Origin: Saprospiraceae bacterium
Lineage (GTDB): Bacteria; Bacteroidota; Bacteroidia; Chitinophagales; Saprospiraceae
Direction of reading: 5' to 3'
DNA length: 64,000 bases
Assembly (NCBI GenBank): GCA_016709995.1
Contig: JADJLQ010000001.1
Span: forward strand, 1,584,001 to 1,648,000
In this document: piece after piece, positions 44,441 through 53,294 of the stretch
How positions within the stretch are numbered: the first letter of the stretch is position 1
Layout of the letters: each line of letters begins with the position of its first letter
The notes under the pieces: generated by a model
Database searches by the model: none
Told to the model about the DNA's origin: nothing
The model's input: only the letters and a program-made list of their open reading frames with translations
Made by a program: the position numbers and the translations under genes

Positions 44441-45193
44441 TCACCCTTTTTGGGGAAACAATACATCAATCAGGCTGTCCAGTGCACGTAGTGGATTTTT
44501 CTTAATGCCAGTCTCTTCTTGTTTGAGCATTTTAAAGAAATATTCTGTTGCCGCTGTAGCGAGAAATTCGGTATTATCAATGTTTAATTTCGGCCCACCT
44601 GACTTCTTTATCTCGTTTTCAATTTTATTCTAGAGCTTTTTACCACCAGATAGTTTAAAGGCCGCTTTTGCCACCGGTTTTACGGCATTCACCATTTTGC
44701 TTTTATTGGAATTGTAAAAGATATCAGTGATGGATACAGATTGTGCAGTGGTGACAGTGACCAGGCTTTGAGGGTCAATCTCTGTCAGTTGATCTACCAT
44801 GGCCAGGAGAGAGTTATTTAAGGCATTGATGGCAGCTTGTTCAATAGAAGACTTAAAATTTTGCAAAAGGTTTGCTTTGCCACGGCTGATTAAAACTTCC
44901 TTTTTTTGTTGTAATAAGTCAGGTAGATTGACCCAGGAGGCGTCAGGTCCGGAGGTAAGGATCTGATCTTTGGTCCGGTTGGCGAGCCCCTTCATGGTCT
45001 CCAGGAGGGCATTACCCATGATACTTTTATTACCATTGGTACGGCTGTCTTCGATGATTTTGTGTTTGGCTTCGCTAAAGATGGTACCAAATAAAACCAA
45101 CAGCTGCTTTTCGCCGGCAGTGAGGCTATCCTGAGCATAAATACCCGACCCTGTCATGCCTAAAATAACAAAAAGTAATAATAATTTTTTCAT
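44441..45193 (-). pseudogene. DUF4197-like exported protein gene interrupted by in-frame TAG
   Basis: Read from ATG 45193, the gene has a signal peptide (KKLLLLFVILGM, cleavage near YAQD) and 187 residues before a TAG at 44632-44630. The same frame continues without a break for 62 more codons to TGA at 44443: NKIENEIKKSGGPKLN, FLATAATEYFFKMLKQEE, IKKNPLRALDSLIDVLF. That tail matches the C-terminal part expected for DUF4197 proteins, and the stop falls where a Trp (TGG) would fit. The simplest reading is a recent nonsense mutation; read-through, or a truncated but active product, cannot be excluded. Upstream in-frame starts (45250) lack signal-peptide logic. Confidence 0.62.
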
Positions 45194-45286
45194 ATCATTA
45201 ATATTGACTACTATTTTATATACGTAGGAATCATTGATAAGACACATCACTCAAAATAAATAACCCAACTGATACATCTTCTCCGA

Positions 45287-45294
45287 TACCTTTG
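45287..45294 (+). promoter_or_regulatory. -7 box (TACCTTTG) of the DCC-family gene
   Basis: TAnnTTTG match 11 bases before ATG 45306. No clear -33 element. Confidence 0.35.
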
Positions 45295-45305
45295 TAATCA
45301 CTAAA

Positions 45306-45731
45306 ATGGATCATTCATCGGCATTTAACCTACAAGATCAACCCGTACTTCTTTTTGACGGCACTTGTGTATTGTGCGATGCCTTTTTTCAATGGATTCT
45401 CAAAAGAGATACTAAAAAAGTGTTTTCGTTCGCCACTTTACAATCAACCTTTGGTCAAAAGATCATCGCTTCATATCCTCTGGCCGCTGATATAGACTCC
45501 GTCATTTTGTGGGATGGCCACCAGGTCTATATCTTCTCTGATGCAGCACTGAAAGTAATGGTACATCTTGGAGGAGGGGCCAGGTGGCTGGGTAAGTTTG
45601 GATTGCTTTTCCCAAGATTCATTCGGGACAGTGTGTATCGATTTATCGCAAAGAATCGGTATAGTTGGTTTGGTGAGAAAGCTTGCCTCATACCAGACCA
45701 AGCACTAAAAAACAGATTTAGAGAAGTATAA
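45306..45731 (+). CDS. DCC-family (DUF393) thioredoxin-like protein
   Basis: 141 residues. The N-terminal motif VLLFDGTCVLCDAFFQWILKRD (~14-35; core DGxCxLC, a CxxC redox pair) defines the DCC or DUF393 family of thiol-disulfide oxidoreductase-like proteins. The family-typical helix GARWLGKFGLLFPRFIRDSVYRFIAKNRY follows (~97-125). No signal peptide, so probably cytosolic or membrane-associated. The biological role is unknown. It stands alone between two minus-strand genes. Confidence 0.87.
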   Translation: MDHSSAFNLQDQPVLLFDGTCVLCDAFFQWILKRDTKKVFSFATLQSTFGQKIIASYPLAADIDSVILWDGHQVYIFSDAALKVMVHLGGGARWLGKFGLLFPRFIRDSVYRFIAKNRYSWFGEKACLIPDQALKNRFREV

Positions 45732-45767
45732 TCATCAGGACTACTACTTGCCTAATTTTATAAATGG

Positions 45768-47270
45768 TCAGCTAACACCTTCTATCCTGATCACATAAGC
45801 ATATTTGCTTTTTATGACATTAGGATCAAAGACAGGCAAGCTGACTTCAACATCAGGTCCAGAATTTTTATACTTCAGTACCTGACCACTCTCCACCATG
45901 ATCACTTTATTTTTATTCAGGTTTAGACCTTTGATTACAATCTTGCCGGTAGAATTCCATTTAGGCAGAATGACATATAAATTAGAATCTTTGGTAGTAA
46001 AAAATAATTCCTTTACAGCGTAACCCGGATCCGGATCAATGGTTTGTTTTAAAATAAAATCTCCGCCCAGATAAGCCAGCTTATGTTCTTTTTTGTACGT
46101 ATCGCCATCACTTTGTTTGCCGGCCGACCATTGCGCTGAGTTTTTCCATTTTCTGGTTCCATAAATGGCTTCGCCATTGATTTTGAGCCAATCACCAATA
46201 TCTAATAAACGTTCTTGCATCACAGGAGGGATCTTGCCCTGGCCGTCCGGGCCTATATCCAATAACAAATTGCCCCCATGACTGACTATATCGATCAACA
46301 TATGGACCAACGAAACAGAAGAATTATAATCGGCAATATCCTCATTGCTATTATATCCAAATGAAAAACCGATGCCCCTACATTCTTCCCAGGGCCTGGA
46401 CAAAGCCTCTACCCCATCATATTCGGTGGAAATAAAATTTCCGACATAGGGCCCTCCTTTTTTAATATCAGAACCCCATCGCCCATTTACCACAACCGTA
46501 TTTTTTACAGGGCTGTCATTGAACAGCCAAGCTAAGAATTCTTTGCTCTTCCACACCTCTGAAGGATGGTCCCATGATCCATCAGTCCAGAAAGACCAGG
46601 GTTGGTATTTGTCGATCAGTTCATGCATTTGAGGTAACATATGATTTTCGACAAAATCTTTTTTATCTGGTTTGAGATACAATGGATTGTACCATTCATA
46701 CATAGAATAATAAAGGCCAAATTTTACGGAGGTCTTATCGACTTCAGCTTTTAAATCTCCAATAAGATCTCTTTTAGCACCCGTGGTATAACTATTCCAG
46801 GGAAACCCCCAGGTTCGGTCAGCTTCCTTGGAAGGCCATAAACAAAATCCGTCATGGTGTTTGGAGGTCAGTACGATATACTTAGCTCCGGCATTTTCAA
46901 AAAGCTTAGCCCAATATTTCGGATCGAAGTCCGAAGCCTTAAATTCATCACCAAAATTGTAATAACTGTAATGAGGGCCATAGACTTCTTCATGATGTTG
47001 CCAGATTTCTTTTGCACCAGGTGCTACATTGCCACCTGTTTTTTTATTCAACAGCCAGCGCTGGTACCACTCAGAGTAACTGCCTTTGGGTGACCATGCA
47101 GGTACCGAATAAGGCCCCCAATGTATAAAAATTCCAAATTTGGCATCCTCAAACCAGGACGGTATCGGCCTTGAGTCAAGTGATTGAAAAGTTGGATCAT
47201 ACCTGGTCTGAGCATTGATCGAAATCATTAATGTCAAAAAGAGCATACATACAAGCAGTCGTGTTTTCAT
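45768..47270 (-). CDS. GH29 alpha-L-fucosidase
   Basis: 500 residues with a signal peptide (cleavage near INAQT). GH29 hallmarks: FGIFIHWGPYSVPAWSP (~45), YIVLTSKHHDGFCLWPS (~128), the catalytic nucleophile Asp ~230 in FWTDGSWDHP, and GGNLLLDIGPDGQGKIP (~338). A C-terminal beta-sandwich covers ~390-500. Hydrolyses terminal alpha-L-fucosyl residues from glycans. It probably acts in the periplasm or outside the cell. With GH51 and an esterase nearby, the region looks suited to decorated plant or algal polysaccharides. Next upstream on the opposite strand is a DCC gene; next on the same strand is a TonB receptor, 78 bases away. Confidence 0.93.
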   Translation of the reverse strand: MKTRLLVCMLFLTLMISINAQTRYDPTFQSLDSRPIPSWFEDAKFGIFIHWGPYSVPAWSPKGSYSEWYQRWLLNKKTGGNVAPGAKEIWQHHEEVYGPHYSYYNFGDEFKASDFDPKYWAKLFENAGAKYIVLTSKHHDGFCLWPSKEADRTWGFPWNSYTTGAKRDLIGDLKAEVDKTSVKFGLYYSMYEWYNPLYLKPDKKDFVENHMLPQMHELIDKYQPWSFWTDGSWDHPSEVWKSKEFLAWLFNDSPVKNTVVVNGRWGSDIKKGGPYVGNFISTEYDGVEALSRPWEECRGIGFSFGYNSNEDIADYNSSVSLVHMLIDIVSHGGNLLLDIGPDGQGKIPPVMQERLLDIGDWLKINGEAIYGTRKWKNSAQWSAGKQSDGDTYKKEHKLAYLGGDFILKQTIDPDPGYAVKELFFTTKDSNLYVILPKWNSTGKIVIKGLNLNKNKVIMVESGQVLKYKNSGPDVEVSLPVFDPNVIKSKYAYVIRIEGVS

Positions 47271-47348
47271 AATATTTGAATAATTAATAAGATGAAAATA
47301 TATAAAAAGGACTGTTTACTTCAATTTATTCTGCTTAAGTCCATTTTC

Positions 47349-49373
47349 TCAAAAATCAAATCCAAGATTCAAAACCACATTGCGACCAATATCTCTTATT
47401 CCTAAGGGACGCAACAGTGACAGATGGTCATTGTAATAAGTATTGGTCAAGTTATTGCAGGTAAGAATACATTTTAAAGATTTCAATCTGGCACTCAGCG
47501 AAATAGAATGAAGCCAGTAGGAAGGCGACCTCAATTCTGCTGCTGCGACCTGATTTTTAGGGGCAGTATAAACAGAATGAAAGGCCAGGTTAATATTTTG
47601 AATTTTGCCTATTGAATGTGGCATCAAGAGATGGACATTGCCTCTAAATTTATTAGCCGGTATCAAAGGGAGCCACGAGCCATCATCTTTTTTGGCCACG
47701 AGATAAGAATAATCCATCCCAAGATTTATCACCTTTCCCGAGCTCCACTCCATTCCGGCATCAAATCCTTTTAACCTGGCATCCGATTGCAAATATTTAT
47801 ACACTGGAAATGACTCAATCAAATCCCCGGAAGGAGCAATGAAAATAAAATTCTTATACCTGTTATTGAAGATCGTCCCTATCACTTTAAACCGCTGGAA
47901 GGTATAATTGAGGGAAAATTCTTCATTTATAGCAAATTCACTTTTAAGTCCCGGATCGCCTAAATCCCAGCGAGCGGTGCCTTCATGGCGTCCATCTGAA
48001 AACATTTCTGCAAGATTAGGCTGTCGGAATCCAGTAGCAAGATTGATATTGATTTTGAACTGATCGATTAGGTAACTCGCCCCGCAGGAGTAGTTAAACA
48101 CGCCCCTTCTGATTCGATCATCCTGCAAAGGAAGATTAGGAAAATCATCTCTGCCGGTCTTAGGCGTTAAGGTCCGTAAATCGTAGCGACCCCCTGCTTC
48201 AATCAGCATTTGTTGAGTTTGACCTATATGAATCTTTTTAGTGAGCGTAGTAAAAAGCCCTGCTTCAAAAGTATTGGCATTAGGCACAATAATGCGAGAT
48301 CCAAAGTTTTGATTGAGTTGAAAAATTATGGATTGTCCCACCACCCAATGTAGATTAGGATTAATTTTTTTTTCGAGTATATTATTAACATTAAGTGTAT
48401 TCAAAGTAAGGCCCAATTCAGTTTCTTTTTCCCCTTCTAATTCTTCTCTGATATTCGATTGCCAACCAAGCTGACTAGTCCACGAAGTAGTCTGATTGAT
48501 AGTATAAATGTTTTTATCGCTAAATATCAGGCTTAATACCTTGTAATGTTCATCTTCAAACTCCCTGCTAAACCTGGATTCGCTTAAAATTTCTCTGATT
48601 TCTGAAGAATCCTTAATAAATCCAAACTGCCCAAATGAAGCGTATACCTTTTGGTCTGTTTTCCATTTTCCATGAGTAAGTTGATGACCAAGCTTTAAAT
48701 TATACATGGCAAACCTGGTATTGGCAGCTTGATGGCCATGACCGTCTGCATAATCTGCATGATTTTCGACACTTATATTGGCCGCCCAAGAGCTGCCCCC
48801 GGGATTTTTTTTATTTAAGGTGTAGTCGAGTCCAAAGCCAAGTGTATTAGAAAATGATTTTAAATTTAAATGGCTACTCTTTCGATCCGGAGTATCTGAA
48901 TCCAGTGAATCAATCATATCCTCAACTATATTGATCACCCCACCAATCGCTTCTGGTCCATACCGAAGTGCAGCAGGTCCTTTGATGATCTCTATTTTTT
49001 TTATACCTGCCGTAGAAAGTCCAAGGCCTTGTTCGTCTTCCCATTTTTGATCTTCCAATCTTAAGCCTCCCAGGATGACCTGTACTCTATTGCCGGACAG
49101 TCCCCTCATGACCGGTCTGGATATAAAGCCGGTATTAATCTGGCTTATGCCTTGAAGCCTGTTCAATGCATCCACCAGAGTCAGCACCCCCATTTCATCT
49201 AAATCTTTGGAAGAAATACTGAGGACAGGTCTAACTCCCTGACTTTTATCTAAATCCTGATGATCGATTATGATATTGGGCAGGAGTACTTTTGGCATAG
49301 AATCCAATGCCTGTCCATTACCAATATTGATAGCAAAAAGTAAAATAAAAATAGGATTAGCTATGTTTTTCAT
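47349..49373 (-). CDS. TonB-dependent receptor, FecA/ZnuD-like
   Basis: 674 residues. Signal peptide ends near GNGQA. The plug domain (~35-150) contains VLTLVDALNRLQGI, RPVMRGLSGNRVQVILGGLRLEDQKW, and IEIIKGPAALRYGPEAIGGVINIVED. The barrel runs to a terminal Phe (NLGFDF). No carboxypeptidase-like domain or SusD partner is present, so it is not a SusC-type glycan importer. A His-rich stretch in an early extracellular region (HADYADGHGHQ, ~208) and the plug sequence are reminiscent of zinc/heme receptors such as ZnuD. Metal uptake is thus a weak inference. Confidence 0.88.
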   Translation of the reverse strand: MKNIANPIFILLFAINIGNGQALDSMPKVLLPNIIIDHQDLDKSQGVRPVLSISSKDLDEMGVLTLVDALNRLQGISQINTGFISRPVMRGLSGNRVQVILGGLRLEDQKWEDEQGLGLSTAGIKKIEIIKGPAALRYGPEAIGGVINIVEDMIDSLDSDTPDRKSSHLNLKSFSNTLGFGLDYTLNKKNPGGSSWAANISVENHADYADGHGHQAANTRFAMYNLKLGHQLTHGKWKTDQKVYASFGQFGFIKDSSEIREILSESRFSREFEDEHYKVLSLIFSDKNIYTINQTTSWTSQLGWQSNIREELEGEKETELGLTLNTLNVNNILEKKINPNLHWVVGQSIIFQLNQNFGSRIIVPNANTFEAGLFTTLTKKIHIGQTQQMLIEAGGRYDLRTLTPKTGRDDFPNLPLQDDRIRRGVFNYSCGASYLIDQFKININLATGFRQPNLAEMFSDGRHEGTARWDLGDPGLKSEFAINEEFSLNYTFQRFKVIGTIFNNRYKNFIFIAPSGDLIESFPVYKYLQSDARLKGFDAGMEWSSGKVINLGMDYSYLVAKKDDGSWLPLIPANKFRGNVHLLMPHSIGKIQNINLAFHSVYTAPKNQVAAAELRSPSYWLHSISLSARLKSLKCILTCNNLTNTYYNDHLSLLRPLGIRDIGRNVVLNLGFDF

Positions 49374-49525
49374 ACAAATATGTATTAATTCAATGGTCCA
49401 ATATATTGGGCTTGTTCGAGCCCACCTATTTCATCATGTTATTAAATTTTTAAATAATGAAATCGGATGCAAAAATTCACTCTAATGAAGCTATTAACCT
49501 ACTGCGAGCCAGCGATTGCAGCAGT

Positions 49526-51208
49526 TTATTTTTGAAAACCATTCCATCCGGGTCCCCTGACGGCTCTGCCTGGTTTGGCATTGGTGTGTTGCCCCTCTTT
49601 GATGACCTGTACTCCATTGACCCAAACATGATGGACGCCGGTAGAATATTGATGTGGTTTTTCGAAAGTAGCATGATCTTCGATCGTGGCAGGATCGAAA
49701 ATCACCAGGTCAGCTTTATATCCGACTTTAAGCAGACCTCTATCCTTAATTTTTAGATTTTCGCAGGGCAGAGCAGTGAGTTTGCGAATAGCTTCTTGCA
49801 TCGGGATCACCTTTTCATCTCTGACATATTTACCCAACAATCGGGCAAATGAGCCATAAGTCCTTGGATGTACATTGTTTTCCAAAAACATACCCTCATT
49901 GGCAATAGAACCTGCGTCACTACAAAAACTGACATAAGGCAGCGCAATATTGCGTTTTACATTTTCTTCTGACATCATAAAATAAATGACCCCTACCCTG
50001 CTGCCATCTTCGATGACGAGGTCCAGGATGGTTTCCGCGGCAGATGTACCTCTTTCTTTAGAGATTTCCGAAATGGTCTTGCCGACATATTTTCTCAGAT
50101 CTTTGTTGAAGTATTCTACCGTAAGCATATTTTCAGGTCCACAGAGTTTATAGAAATTTTCCCAACCGGCATTAGTCTGCGTCTCCATTTCATTGAGGAT
50201 TCTTTTTCGTTGTTTCGGTTCTTTCAACCGCGCAGCCCAAGCTGGATAACCACCCTCTTGGCACCAGGTAGGCATAGCTGCATCAAGTCCTGTTGCTCCG
50301 GCAGTGTAATTATACATATCAGCGGTGATTTTGAGACCCGACTTTTGAGCACTGTCTATTTTTTGTTCCAATCGATCTTGATATCGCCAATTTTCTTTAC
50401 CACTGATTTTAAGATGATATATTTCTGCCGGAATAGCAGCCTCACGAGCAATAGTGAACACCTCGTCCAGGGCTGACCAGATTTGATTGCCTTCAGATCG
50501 GATATGACTAATATACATTCCACCATACGCTGAAGCTGCCTTGGATAATTCGATCAACTCCTGAGTGTCTGCATAGGTGCCAGGAGCATAAATCAAAGCC
50601 GAAGCCACTCCCATAGCGCCTTCCTGCATAGCCTGTGTGACCAAACCTTTCATTCGAATCATTTCTTCAGGGGTAGCCAACCTATTTTGGTATCCTAACT
50701 CATGAATTCTGGGAGTAGCTGCACCAATAAATGATGCAAAATTGCAGGATACGCCTTTACTTTCCAGGAAGGTTAGGTATTCGCCCAAAGTAGTCCAACC
50801 TATCTCGTAAGGATGATCCCCCATATAAGACATCATTTCTTTGCGCATCGTTTCATTGATAGGGCCCATGCTGGTACCTTCGCCAAATACTTCTAAGGTC
50901 ACGCCTTGCGATAAATCACTGATGGATCGCCCGTCATGGATGAGGGTCTCCGGTGCCCAACTAAGCATATTGACAAATCCGGGACTGATGATCATGCCCT
51001 GAGCATCCATATTGTCTGGGGATGTAACCCCGGCGTCTGGTCCAATATAGGTGATACTGTCCCCACTCCAGCCTACAGAGCCCATATACGGATCTCGCCC
51101 AGATCCATCATAAACCATCGCGTTATGTACCAGGTGATCTACCATGACCGGAGTTGGCTTACATCCTATCAAGGCTAAAACTAGATAAATGGCGAGTATT
51201 GATTTCAT
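49526..51208 (-). CDS. N-acyl-D-amino-acid deacylase (D-aminoacylase) family lipoprotein
   Basis: About 560 residues from ATG 51208, which gives a lipoprotein signal with lipobox LIGC (Cys ~16); an in-frame ATG 7 codons upstream is less natural. Amidohydrolase-superfamily metal enzyme: beta-sandwich strand with AMVYDGSGRDPYMGSVG, the barrel entry MIISPGFVNMLSW (where a canonical enzyme has GFID.H.H), GASALIYAPG-type block (VASALIYAPGTYADTQEL), SHIRSEGN, AEIYHLKISG and SFCSDAG. The first HxH metal motif is replaced by NMLSW, so full hydrolase activity is uncertain. It is the last gene of an apparent GNAT-aminotransferase-deacylase operon. Confidence 0.85.
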   Translation of the reverse strand: MKSILAIYLVLALIGCKPTPVMVDHLVHNAMVYDGSGRDPYMGSVGWSGDSITYIGPDAGVTSPDNMDAQGMIISPGFVNMLSWAPETLIHDGRSISDLSQGVTLEVFGEGTSMGPINETMRKEMMSYMGDHPYEIGWTTLGEYLTFLESKGVSCNFASFIGAATPRIHELGYQNRLATPEEMIRMKGLVTQAMQEGAMGVASALIYAPGTYADTQELIELSKAASAYGGMYISHIRSEGNQIWSALDEVFTIAREAAIPAEIYHLKISGKENWRYQDRLEQKIDSAQKSGLKITADMYNYTAGATGLDAAMPTWCQEGGYPAWAARLKEPKQRKRILNEMETQTNAGWENFYKLCGPENMLTVEYFNKDLRKYVGKTISEISKERGTSAAETILDLVIEDGSRVGVIYFMMSEENVKRNIALPYVSFCSDAGSIANEGMFLENNVHPRTYGSFARLLGKYVRDEKVIPMQEAIRKLTALPCENLKIKDRGLLKVGYKADLVIFDPATIEDHATFEKPHQYSTGVHHVWVNGVQVIKEGQHTNAKPGRAVRGPGWNGFQK

Positions 51209-51230
51209 ATGGCAAAGATTGATCTGCAAT

Positions 51231-52376
51231 TTATGAAGAAAGTAAGTTAATCAGTTTTTGAAGATCCTCCAAGGTGTTATAAACATTTGGAGATACACGA
51301 ATAGTATCACCTCTATAGGATACATATACTTTGTGTTCCATCAGGTTCTGCTTTAATTTTGGGGTGATATTCTGGGAAGGTTTAAGTCCAAAAAGATGAT
51401 TGGCTCTATACGGCTGATCTTCTATCCATATACCTTGCTGCTCCAGGACAGACAATAATGGATCCACCAGGGAGGCGCAATAGGATTGTATATGATCGAC
51501 ACCCCAGGACAACAATTGTTCCGTGGCGGCTATCTGCATCGGCACATGTATAAACTGTGACTGCTCGCCCATACTATACCTCGATGCTCCAGGTTTATAC
51601 TCATCTGTATAATCCAATAATTTTTCAAACACTTCACTTCCCTCTTTATTAATCCAATTTTCTTCAATAGGTTGGCCCTGGTCAAAAGCAGGGCCGTAAT
51701 AAGCTAAGCCCATGGCATAAGGTCCCATCATAAACTTGTATGCAGCAGCTATCAAAGCATCCACCTGGAATATTTGTTGATCAAATGGGTAAGCTCCCAT
51801 TGATTGGGTCGCATCCACTATCAACAGAGCCCCGACTTGTCTTGTTTTTTTTCTAACCGCTTCCAAATCAAATAAAGTGCCATCCGTCCAATGGACATGC
51901 TCCATACTGACTACTTTGGTCCTTTCATTGATTGCATCCAATAAATTGGCATTCCACTTTTTTCCACGATCCTGATTCTGGGCCGGAGGTGAAACTATAT
52001 CTATATGAAGTTCTTTTTGATTAGCAATTTTTTTCCAGATATAATAATTACTGGGAAACTGCCGGTCCAGCAATACGATACGGTCGCCTTTTTTGAAATC
52101 AATGTTTTTTGCTGCGTTGGCTACGCCATAAGAGGCGGAGGGTATTATAGCTATTCGATCAGGGGTATCAATATTAAGCATTCGTGATACCAGCGACTTA
52201 AGTCTATCGACCTGATCAAAAAAAGCAGCAGGCGCTATCCGCCAGGGTTGCATTTTCTTTTTAAGATGGTCACAGCCTATCTCAGCTACCGACTTCAATA
52301 AAGGTGACATATAGGCTCCATTGAGATAAGTGATGCCTTCCTCGAACTCAAATTTATCTTTTTGACAAATCAGCAT
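51231..52376 (-). CDS. Class V aminotransferase-fold PLP enzyme
   Basis: 381 residues. PLP-dependent class V fold (NifS/kynureninase-like): IPSASYGVANAAKNI (~80), HVHWTDGTLFDLEAV, the Asp/Gln pair in LLIVDATQSMGAYPFD (~187) and the Schiff-base Lys in LIAAAYKFMMGPYAMGL (~213). No IscS-type active-site Cys loop is evident, so a cysteine desulfurase role is unlikely. Isopenicillin-epimerase-like or amino-acid lyase functions are possible. It starts one base after the GNAT stop and precedes a D-aminoacylase-like gene by 22 bases. This suggests amino-acid or D-amino-acid metabolism. Confidence 0.87.
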   Translation of the reverse strand: MLICQKDKFEFEEGITYLNGAYMSPLLKSVAEIGCDHLKKKMQPWRIAPAAFFDQVDRLKSLVSRMLNIDTPDRIAIIPSASYGVANAAKNIDFKKGDRIVLLDRQFPSNYYIWKKIANQKELHIDIVSPPAQNQDRGKKWNANLLDAINERTKVVSMEHVHWTDGTLFDLEAVRKKTRQVGALLIVDATQSMGAYPFDQQIFQVDALIAAAYKFMMGPYAMGLAYYGPAFDQGQPIEENWINKEGSEVFEKLLDYTDEYKPGASRYSMGEQSQFIHVPMQIAATEQLLSWGVDHIQSYCASLVDPLLSVLEQQGIWIEDQPYRANHLFGLKPSQNITPKLKQNLMEHKVYVSYRGDTIRVSPNVYNTLEDLQKLINLLSS

Positions 52377-52377
52377 A

Positions 52378-52827
52378 TTATGAAATTGAATTTTCCCAAA
52401 AATAGAAATTGGAATCCGCTATAAGTTGAAAGCCATTGGCTGGATATAAATGATTTCCGACATCATTGGTCTTTTCGGTTTCTAGCATGAGTCCTGCCTT
52501 GCCTTGTTCGGTGGCAAATTGTTTGCATTTATTTAAAAGTGCTTTACCCACAGATTTGTTTCTACACTCTGGCAAAACAAATAAATCATTGAGTAAGTAA
52601 AAAGATTTCATCCTCGTAGATGAAAACAAAGGATACAAAAGAGTAAAGCCAATCAAGTGACCGTCATCGAATGCACCAAACACAATCGCTTCATTCAGCG
52701 ACAACCTCTCCCGTAAGAAAGCATCTGCAGCGGCTAAATCTGAAGGCTTTCTATAAAACTGCCTATAGCTATCAAACAATGGAACCAGATCATCTACATG
52801 GCTGAGATCGAGCCTTAATATTTTCAT
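52378..52827 (-). CDS. GNAT-family N-acetyltransferase
   Basis: 149 residues. GNAT fold: IGFTLLYPLFSSTRMKSFYLLNDLFVLPECRNKSVGKALLNKCKQFA (~55-102) contains strand 4 and the acetyl-CoA pyrophosphate loop (RNKSVGKAL, a form of Q/RxxGxG/A). The C-terminus LMLETEKTNDVGNHLYPANGF is typical. Probably acetylates an amine on an amino acid or small molecule. First gene of an operon with a PLP enzyme (one-base gap) and a D-aminoacylase-like protein, so the three may process the same compound (inference). Confidence 0.88.
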   Translation of the reverse strand: MKILRLDLSHVDDLVPLFDSYRQFYRKPSDLAAADAFLRERLSLNEAIVFGAFDDGHLIGFTLLYPLFSSTRMKSFYLLNDLFVLPECRNKSVGKALLNKCKQFATEQGKAGLMLETEKTNDVGNHLYPANGFQLIADSNFYFWENSIS

Positions 52828-53294
52828 TCACAATAATACTCTAAATCAAAATAATACCAAGCAATTAGGGTCTACAAACACGTAGTATTATCGCGGCCTC
52901 CATGTAAAACACATATGGAAAATACACTTTTGGCACAGTTATTGAAAATTCAAAAATTCCCCCAAAAAGATAGCTTGTATAGTGTTGGCTACACTATGCT
53001 TTTCGCCAGCCCTGTGTTGAGTCTATATACAATTTAAAAAATCTCAGAAGTAAGATTTTTGCCTCTGAAAGAGAGACCTGAACAGGTGAAAATGCCTTTG
53101 TTCAGAATAAAATAAATATGGTTAAATATATCATAATCAGCGAGAAGATACTCTTTCCAGCTACTTGCTATTACTCATTCATTTTCAATAAGTTAAATTG
53201 ATTATTTGTTAAAAAAATTAAAGAAAGAATAAAGCAGAGACCCCTTCCGTATTAACTCTACTTTAAGATTCTAAGAAAACCAAAACCTTCATCG
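52828..53294. other. 467-base intergenic region, divergent leaders
   Basis: Separates the GNAT operon (minus) from the T9SS metallopeptidase (plus). No convincing gene: the longest start-to-stop frame is about 40 codons (52915-53037) and looks random. It contains a small inverted repeat (TAGTGT...ACACTA, about 52980-52996) and a longer one at 53078-53105. It is AT-rich toward the metallopeptidase start. Confidence 0.6.
53078..53105. repeat. Inverted repeat CTGAACA...TGTTCAG
   Basis: Perfect 7-bp arms (53078-53084 and 53099-53105) with further partial pairing inside (AGG/CCT). About 190 bases upstream of the metallopeptidase start. Not followed by a T-run, so an operator or leader hairpin is more likely than a terminator. 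Confidence 0.45.

Noticed and set aside
45306..45731. DCC-family protein as a thiol-disulfide partner of cytochrome c maturation
   Set aside because: It has no signal peptide and is 30 kb from ccmE-ccmF; the CxxC alone does not support that role.
52915..53037. 40-codon open frame in the long gap upstream of the T9SS metallopeptidase
   Set aside because: Too short, no family resemblance, and it contains one of the inverted repeats.
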